A stretch of 11,416 bases of DNA from positions 1-11,416 of the forward strand of contig PWPN01000304.1 in NCBI GenBank assembly GCA_003557125.1, given 5' to 3'. Of this stretch, positions 8,316 through 11,416 are shown one piece after another. Under the pieces are notes generated by a model. That model did not search any database, was not told the DNA's origin, and worked only from the letters and a program-made list of their open reading frames with translations. Within the stretch, counting starts at the first letter, position 1, and every line of letters begins with the position of its first letter. This DNA comes from Phycisphaerae bacterium (GTDB taxonomy: Bacteria; Planctomycetota; Phycisphaerae; UBA1845; PWPN01). The position numbers were made by a program, and so were the translations under genes.

Positions 8316-8332
8316 ACGGGCGAGACGCCCGT
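8316..8332. repeat. Hairpin repeat, ACGGGCG-AGA-CGCCCGT family, upstream of bioA
   Basis: Identical 7-bp-stem hairpin to 193-209, followed by ACCCCCCTGCACGCC in place of the usual ACCACCC. It ends 56 bp before the bioA start, so it could lie in the bioA leader if transcription begins upstream. Confidence 0.8.
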
Positions 8333-8388
8333 ACCCCCCTGCACGCCTCACTTCGCGCCGGAGAGCCCGTTCATTAAGATCGACATTC

Positions 8389-9804
8389 ATGAACGCCGAC
8401 GAATCCGCTTATCCGCTCCCACCGGAACGCAAGCGCCAGCTTGTCGAGTGGGACCGCCAGCACCTCTGGCATCCGTTCACGCAGCATGCGCTATGGAACC
8501 GCGTCGAGCCGCTGCTCATCGTCGCCGCCGAGGGGCCCTACCTCATCGATGCCGACGGGAAGCGCTACCTCGACGGGCATTCGAGCCTGTGGTGCAACAT
8601 CCACGGCCATCGTCGACCCGAAATCGATGCAGCGATCCGCGACCAGCTCGAACGCGTCGCGCACACGACACAACTCGGGCTCGCCAGCCCGCCGGCCATC
8701 GAACTGGCCCGCAGGCTCGTCGAACTCACCCCGCAGAACCTCACGAAAGTCTTCTTCTCGGACGACGGTTCGACGGCAGTCGAGGTGGCTGTCAAACTCG
8801 CGTACGGCTACTGGCACCATCGAGGCGAGCCGCAACGGAACATCTTCATCGCATTGAAGGAAGCGTACCACGGCGACACGATCGGGTCGGTCAGCCTCGG
8901 CGGGATCGACCTGTTCCACCGCGTCTATGGGCCGTTGCTGTTCGAAACGAAATTCGCGCCGTCGCCCTACTGCTACCGCTGCCCGCTGAAGACGTCGCCG
9001 GAAACCTGCGGGTTGGCCTGTGCCGAGGAGGTCGGCCGACTCCTGGAAGCGCACGGCCGGCAGGTCGCGGCCGTCGTCGTCGAGCCGCTCGTGCAGGCGG
9101 CCGGGGGCATGATCACCGCCCCGCCCGGGCACCTCGCACGGATCCGCCGACTCTGCGACGAGCACGGCGTGCTGCTGATCGCAGACGAAGTCGCCACCGG
9201 ATTCGGCCGTACCGGACGGATGCTGGCTGTCGAACACGAGCGCGTCGCGCCCGACCTTCTCTGCCTGTCCAAGGGGCTGACCGGCGGATACCTCCCCCTT
9301 GCGGCCACGTTGGCGACGGAAGCCATCTATGAGGCGTTTTTAGGGCCGATCGATTCGGGCCGAACGTTCTATCATGGGCATACGTTTACCGGCAATCCGC
9401 TGGGCTGTGCGGCGGCGCTTGCATCGCTGGACATCTTCGAGAAGGACCGCACGCTCGAAACGCTGCAACCCAAAATCGAACGGTTGGCGGAGCATCTCAC
9501 GCGCCTCGCGCGTCATCCGCACGTCGGCGACGTCCGTCAATGGGGCTTCATCGCCGGCATCGAGATCGTCCGCGACAAGGCCACCGGCGAGCCCTATCCC
9601 TACGGCCGACAGGTCGGGGCGCAGATCTGTGCGAACGCCAGGCCTCACGGCGTCATCATTCGACCGTTGGCCGACACCCTTGTCGTATTCCCGCCACTCA
9701 TCATCAGTATCGAGATGCTGGATCACATGCTGGAAACGATCGAACGCTGTATCGACGAGGTCGTTTCCGGGCCGGCCCATGCGGCCTCCGACGGCCTGGA
9801 GTGA
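8389..9804 (+). CDS. bioA: Adenosylmethionine--8-amino-7-oxononanoate aminotransferase (DAPA synthase)
   Basis: 471 residues, a full-length class-III PLP aminotransferase. BioA converts 8-amino-7-oxononanoate to 7,8-diaminopelargonate in biotin synthesis, with S-adenosylmethionine as the usual amino donor. Features: WHPFTQ (27-32), DGKRYLDGHSSLWCN (56-70), DDGSTAVEVA (125-134) of the phosphate-binding region, YHGDT (160-164), IADEV with Asp266, SKGLTGG with the probable Schiff-base Lys295, FYHGHTFTGNPLGC (327-340), and Arg425 in IIRPL. WHPFTQ and HTFTGNPLGC favour BioA over ornithine or GABA aminotransferases. Cysteines 195, 198, 207 and 211 form a cluster of unknown role. No bioB, bioF or bioD is nearby, so this is an orphan locus. 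The ribosome site is weak (AAGAT about 8 nt upstream), but the N-terminus fits the family. A lysine-dependent BioK variant cannot be excluded. Confidence 0.92.
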   Translation: MNADESAYPLPPERKRQLVEWDRQHLWHPFTQHALWNRVEPLLIVAAEGPYLIDADGKRYLDGHSSLWCNIHGHRRPEIDAAIRDQLERVAHTTQLGLASPPAIELARRLVELTPQNLTKVFFSDDGSTAVEVAVKLAYGYWHHRGEPQRNIFIALKEAYHGDTIGSVSLGGIDLFHRVYGPLLFETKFAPSPYCYRCPLKTSPETCGLACAEEVGRLLEAHGRQVAAVVVEPLVQAAGGMITAPPGHLARIRRLCDEHGVLLIADEVATGFGRTGRMLAVEHERVAPDLLCLSKGLTGGYLPLAATLATEAIYEAFLGPIDSGRTFYHGHTFTGNPLGCAAALASLDIFEKDRTLETLQPKIERLAEHLTRLARHPHVGDVRQWGFIAGIEIVRDKATGEPYPYGRQVGAQICANARPHGVIIRPLADTLVVFPPLIISIEMLDHMLETIERCIDEVVSGPAHAASDGLE

Positions 9805-9857
9805 GGAGGCCCTACGACCGCAAGCGACGGCAGGCACGGTCTCAACAGTACAGACGA

Positions 9858-9941
9858 GGGTGGTACGGGCGTGACAGGGTGGTACGGGCGTGACAGGGTG
9901 GTACGGGCGTGACAGGGTGGTACGGGCGTCTCGCCCGTCGG
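9858..9941. repeat. 19-bp tandem repeat ending in a hairpin
   Basis: Three perfect units of GGGTGGTACGGGCGTGACA (9858-9876, 9877-9895, 9896-9914) are followed by a fourth start that switches after GGGCGT to the full ACGGGCG-TCT-CGCCCGT hairpin (9922-9938). It looks like local amplification of the 5' half of the dispersed hairpin element. Confidence 0.9.
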
Positions 9942-10001
9942 CTTATGGTTCGAGGCCATCCCCCACAAAAAATCGGGCGCCACGGGTTCATGCATGGGCG
10001 C

Positions 10002-10024
10002 CACTGGCGGCTTGTCCGCCAGTG
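10002..10024. repeat. Hairpin repeat, CACTGGCGG stem, loop CTTGT (first right copy)
   Basis: Perfect 9-bp stem, inverted in orientation relative to 7980-8002. Preceded by GGGCGC, as is the copy at 10134-10156. Confidence 0.85.
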
Positions 10025-10035
10025 CTGCGATTCCT

Positions 10036-10050
10036 CCCCTTGCAAAGGGG
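10036..10050. repeat. CCCCTT-GCA-AAGGGG hairpin
   Basis: A 6-bp perfect stem with a 3-nt loop, followed by CGAGTGGGG. It resembles a shorter relative of the C6TT/AAG6 elements at 8241 and 10091. Confidence 0.65.
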
Positions 10051-10090
10051 CGAGTGGGGATGTCTTATAGCATGCGTGATCTTAGCAGAA

Positions 10091-10120
10091 CCCCCCTTCG
10101 TCCCCCCTTCATAAGGGGGG
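10091..10120. repeat. CCCCCCTT/AAGGGGGG hairpin repeat, right copy
   Basis: CCCCCCTT-CGT-CCCCCCTT-CAT-AAGGGGGG, the second and third blocks pairing over 8 bp. This is the reverse-complement arrangement of 8241-8270, including the flanking GAA before and GAAA after. Confidence 0.75.
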
Positions 10121-10133
10121 AAAGATCGGGCGC

Positions 10134-10156
10134 CACTGGCGGCTTGTCCGCCAGTG
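10134..10156. repeat. Hairpin repeat, CACTGGCGG stem, loop CTTGT (second right copy)
   Basis: Identical to 10002-10024 across stem and loop, with shared flanks GGGCGC before and C after. It follows the C6TT element by 13 bp. Confidence 0.85.
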
Positions 10157-10169
10157 CAGCCACACCCCG

Positions 10170-10186
10170 ACGGGCGGGACGCCCGT
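10170..10186. repeat. Hairpin repeat, ACGGGCG-GGA-CGCCCGT variant
   Basis: Same 7-bp stem as the family at 193, 7953, 8316 and 9922, but with loop GGA. Flanking G and C extend the stem to 8 bp. Followed by CCACCCTAAGG instead of ACCACCC. Confidence 0.8.
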
Positions 10187-10211
10187 CCCACCCTAAGGTG
10201 CCCGTCCTATC

Positions 10212-10229
10212 CTGTAGCGGCCGCTACAG
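10212..10229. repeat. Perfect 18-bp palindrome CTGTAGCGGCCGCTACAG
   Basis: The 18 bases equal their own reverse complement, with no loop. The half GGCCGCTACA also occurs at about 153-162, where the other arm differs. It may be a dispersed repeat family or a dimeric regulator site. It lies about 125 bp upstream of the predicted SDR promoter, which makes direct control of that promoter less likely. Confidence 0.7.
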
Positions 10230-10236
10230 CGAAAAA

Positions 10237-10253
10237 GGCGGGCAGAGCCCGCC
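10237..10253. repeat. Hairpin repeat, GGCGGGC-AGA-GCCCGCC family
   Basis: Identical to 292-308, including a similar CCTGCCCC tail. It begins 8 bp after the 18-bp palindrome. Confidence 0.8.
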
Positions 10254-10353
10254 CTGCCCCGTGCTCGACCCGTGCGCCACTGCTCTGTGAGCAGTATGAG
10301 TATGGTTCGGCCGGTACAAGGATCACCATAGTGAAGCGCACCACCTGCCGGGC

Positions 10354-10382
10354 TTGGCAGTAACGCTTCCGGCGCGTACATT
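10354..10382 (+). promoter_or_regulatory. Putative promoter for the SDR-kinase operon
   Basis: TTGGCA (10354-10359) and TACATT (10377-10382) are separated by 17 bp, matching the sigma-70 consensus at 5 of 6 and 4 of 6 bases. The inferred start near 10389 gives a leader of about 42 nt containing AAGGAG (10417-10422), 8 nt before the SDR ATG. No operator or riboswitch fold was recognised. Confidence 0.4.
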
Positions 10383-10430
10383 AAGCACCGTCCCGCTTTC
10401 TGGGCATCACGCGGGCAAGGAGTATCCACC

Positions 10431-11210
10431 ATGGCGGAGCGTAAACCGGTCGCACTGGTCACCGGCGGCTCGCGCGGGATCGGCCGAGGTATCTGCCTCG
10501 CGCTCGCGTCGCGCGGCTTCAACATCCTGATCAACTACAACGCCAACGCCGATGCGGCTGAGCAGACCAAGCACATGATCCTTAAGCTGGGCGGGGAGGC
10601 GGAAACCTGCCACGCGGACATCGCGGTCTCTGCTCACCGCGAACTGATGCTGGATTACTGCATCGAAAACCTCGGTCGGCTCGACGTGCTCGTCAACAAC
10701 GCCGGCATCGGACCGCCCCAACGCGCCGACCTGCTCGACATGGCCGAGGACAGCTACGACCTCGTCATGGAGACGAACCTCAAGGGGCCTTTCTTTTTGA
10801 CGCAGATGGCGGCCAGGCTCATGATCGGCCAGCTCGAAAACAAGATCATCGAATCAGCCTCCATCATCAACATTTCCTCGATCAGCGCATACACCGCCAG
10901 CGTCAACCGCGGCGAATACTGCATGAGCAAAACGGGGATGACGATGATGACGGCCCTGTTCGCCATCCGGCTGGCCGAGTACGGGATCAACGTCTACGAA
11001 GTCCGCCCGGGAATCGTCCGGACGGACATGACCGCCGGCGTCCAGAAGAAATACGACGCGCTCATCAAGGAAGGTCTCCTGCCCATCCGGCGATGGGGTT
11101 ATCCCGAGGACGTCGGCAAGGCTGTCGCTGCACTCGCGGCCGGCGCGATGCCCTACTCGACGGGCGAAGTCATCAACGTCGACGGCGGATTCCATCTGCG
11201 AACACTGTAA
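10431..11210 (+). CDS. Short-chain dehydrogenase/reductase (FabG/KduD-like)
   Basis: 259 residues, the normal size for a classical SDR; a cytosolic NAD(P)H-dependent oxidoreductase. Nucleotide-binding TGGSRGIG is at 11-18, Asp63 sits in the adenine-contact loop, NNAG is at 89-92, Asn116 is present, and the catalytic set is Ser150, Tyr163 and Lys167 in the SxxxxxxxxxxxxYxxxK pattern. VRPGIVRTDM (191-200) and the C-terminal GEVINVDGGF (245-254) are typical. A strong AAGGAG lies 8 nt before the ATG. Such proteins are often annotated as 3-ketoacyl-ACP reductase, but the adjacent KdgK-like kinase suggests a sugar or sugar-acid substrate, for example a gluconate- or ketodeoxygluconate-type dehydrogenase. 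The substrate cannot be read from sequence alone, so no gene symbol is given. Confidence 0.9.
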   Translation: MAERKPVALVTGGSRGIGRGICLALASRGFNILINYNANADAAEQTKHMILKLGGEAETCHADIAVSAHRELMLDYCIENLGRLDVLVNNAGIGPPQRADLLDMAEDSYDLVMETNLKGPFFLTQMAARLMIGQLENKIIESASIINISSISAYTASVNRGEYCMSKTGMTMMTALFAIRLAEYGINVYEVRPGIVRTDMTAGVQKKYDALIKEGLLPIRRWGYPEDVGKAVAALAAGAMPYSTGEVINVDGGFHLRTL

Positions 11211-11212
11211 AC

Positions 11213-11231
11213 CATCGGGCATAACCCGATG
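11213..11231 (+). other. Small hairpin in the SDR-kinase gap
   Basis: CATCGGG-CATAA-CCCGATG, a perfect 7-bp stem with a 5-nt loop, begins 3 bp after the SDR stop codon. No T-run follows, so it is not a canonical terminator. It may stabilise the upstream mRNA end or be a processing site within an operon. Confidence 0.45.
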
Positions 11232-11294
11232 ACGGACATGACGGATAAGGATCAGGGGTAATTTGGCGGAATGCAACGAAGGGAGCAACGGAGC

Positions 11295-11416
11295 ATGGCG
11301 ACTCTCAATATCAAACCGGCGGAAAGCTGCAAGTGGGATTGCGTATCACTGGGCGAGGTCATGGTTCGACTCGACCCCGGCGACGGGCGCGTCCGAACGA
11401 CCCGCTCATTCAAGGC
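11295..11416 (+). CDS. PfkB-family sugar kinase, probably 2-keto-3-deoxygluconate kinase (5' end only)
   Basis: Only the first 40 codons are present; the gene runs off the window. The product starts MATLNIKPAESCKWDCVSLG and continues with EVMVRLDPGDGRVRTTRSFK. The SLGEVMVRLDP segment (18-28) is the N-terminal beta strand and substrate-side motif of ribokinase/PfkB kinases, and its form resembles KdgK-type enzymes, which phosphorylate 2-keto-3-deoxygluconate to KDPG. AAGGGAG (11279-11285) lies 9 nt before the ATG. It sits 84 bp after the SDR gene on the same strand with no clear terminator, so co-transcription is likely. The C-terminal GAGD catalytic motif lies outside the window, so the exact substrate is uncertain. 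Confidence 0.75.
   Translation, partial: MATLNIKPAESCKWDCVSLGEVMVRLDPGDGRVRTTRSFK

Larger units (their letters stand above)
7865..8388. other. Repeat mosaic between addB and bioA
   Basis: No gene is supported. Three minus-strand frames and plus-strand frames stay open across 7829-8231 only because the 17-bp tandem repeat lacks stop codons; their peptides are period-17 repeats. Contents in order: GGGTGGTACGGGCG-type repeats (7921-7969), a 9-bp-stem hairpin (7980-8002), the minisatellite (8002-8222), a C6TT/AAG6 hairpin (8241-8259), a small TTCGG-TAAAG-CCGAA stem (8271-8285) and another ACGGGCG hairpin (8316-8332). I could not identify a convincing bioA promoter. Confidence 0.7.
9805..10430. 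other. Repeat mosaic between bioA and the SDR gene
   Basis: No gene is supported over about 626 bp; the short open frames are translated repeats. Contents in order: 19-bp tandem units (9858-9941), a CACTGGCGG hairpin (10002-10024), a CCCCTT-GCA-AAGGGG stem (10036-10050), a C6TT element (10091-10120), a second CACTGGCGG hairpin (10134-10156), an ACGGGCG hairpin (10170-10186), an 18-bp palindrome (10212-10229) and a GGCGGGC hairpin (10237-10253). ATCGGGCGCCAC occurs near 9972 and 10126. The last 70 bp hold the promoter and ribosome site of the SDR gene. Confidence 0.7.

Noticed and set aside
10002..10156. Transposon terminal inverted repeats
   Set aside because: The CACTGGCGG hairpins are short, self-complementary, and do not bound a transposase or show target-site duplications.

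Overview
The window is a high-GC bacterial chromosomal segment, roughly 60-65% GC by eye. It holds four complete genes and the start of a fifth, separated by unusually repeat-rich intergenic DNA. No rRNA or ribosomal protein is present, so the phylum cannot be fixed. An AddAB-type recombination nuclease, an orphan bioA, an SDR gene next to a KdgK-like sugar kinase, and intergenic spaces full of short GC-rich hairpins would fit a Planctomycetota, Hydrogenedentota or Verrucomicrobiota-like bacterium; this is inference only.

Layout. Positions 1-373 are non-coding and hold an approximately 85-bp direct repeat and two hairpins. Positions 374-7805 hold addB and addA on the minus strand, transcribed addB then addA with an 8-bp overlap; together they encode a heterodimeric ATP-dependent helicase-nuclease for double-strand-break end resection. 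Both nuclease domains, both Walker A motifs and the AddB iron-sulphur cysteines look intact. Positions 7806-8388 are a divergent intergenic region with a likely addB promoter, dispersed hairpins and a 12-copy, 17-bp tandem repeat (minisatellite). Positions 8389-9804 (+) encode BioA, the PLP-dependent biotin-synthesis aminotransferase. Positions 9805-10430 form another repeat mosaic, ending in a plausible promoter and a strong ribosome binding site. Positions 10431-11210 (+) encode an SDR oxidoreductase, followed after 84 bp by the first 40 codons of a PfkB-family kinase, most likely 2-keto-3-deoxygluconate kinase, cut by the window edge. The SDR and kinase probably form a sugar-acid catabolism operon.

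The genes fall into three unrelated functions: DNA repair, biotin synthesis and sugar-acid metabolism. The most unusual material is between them. At least six small hairpin families recur across the three long intergenic spaces, several in opposite orientation on the two sides of bioA, and I noticed none inside the genes. I found no phage, transposase, CRISPR or defence gene system.
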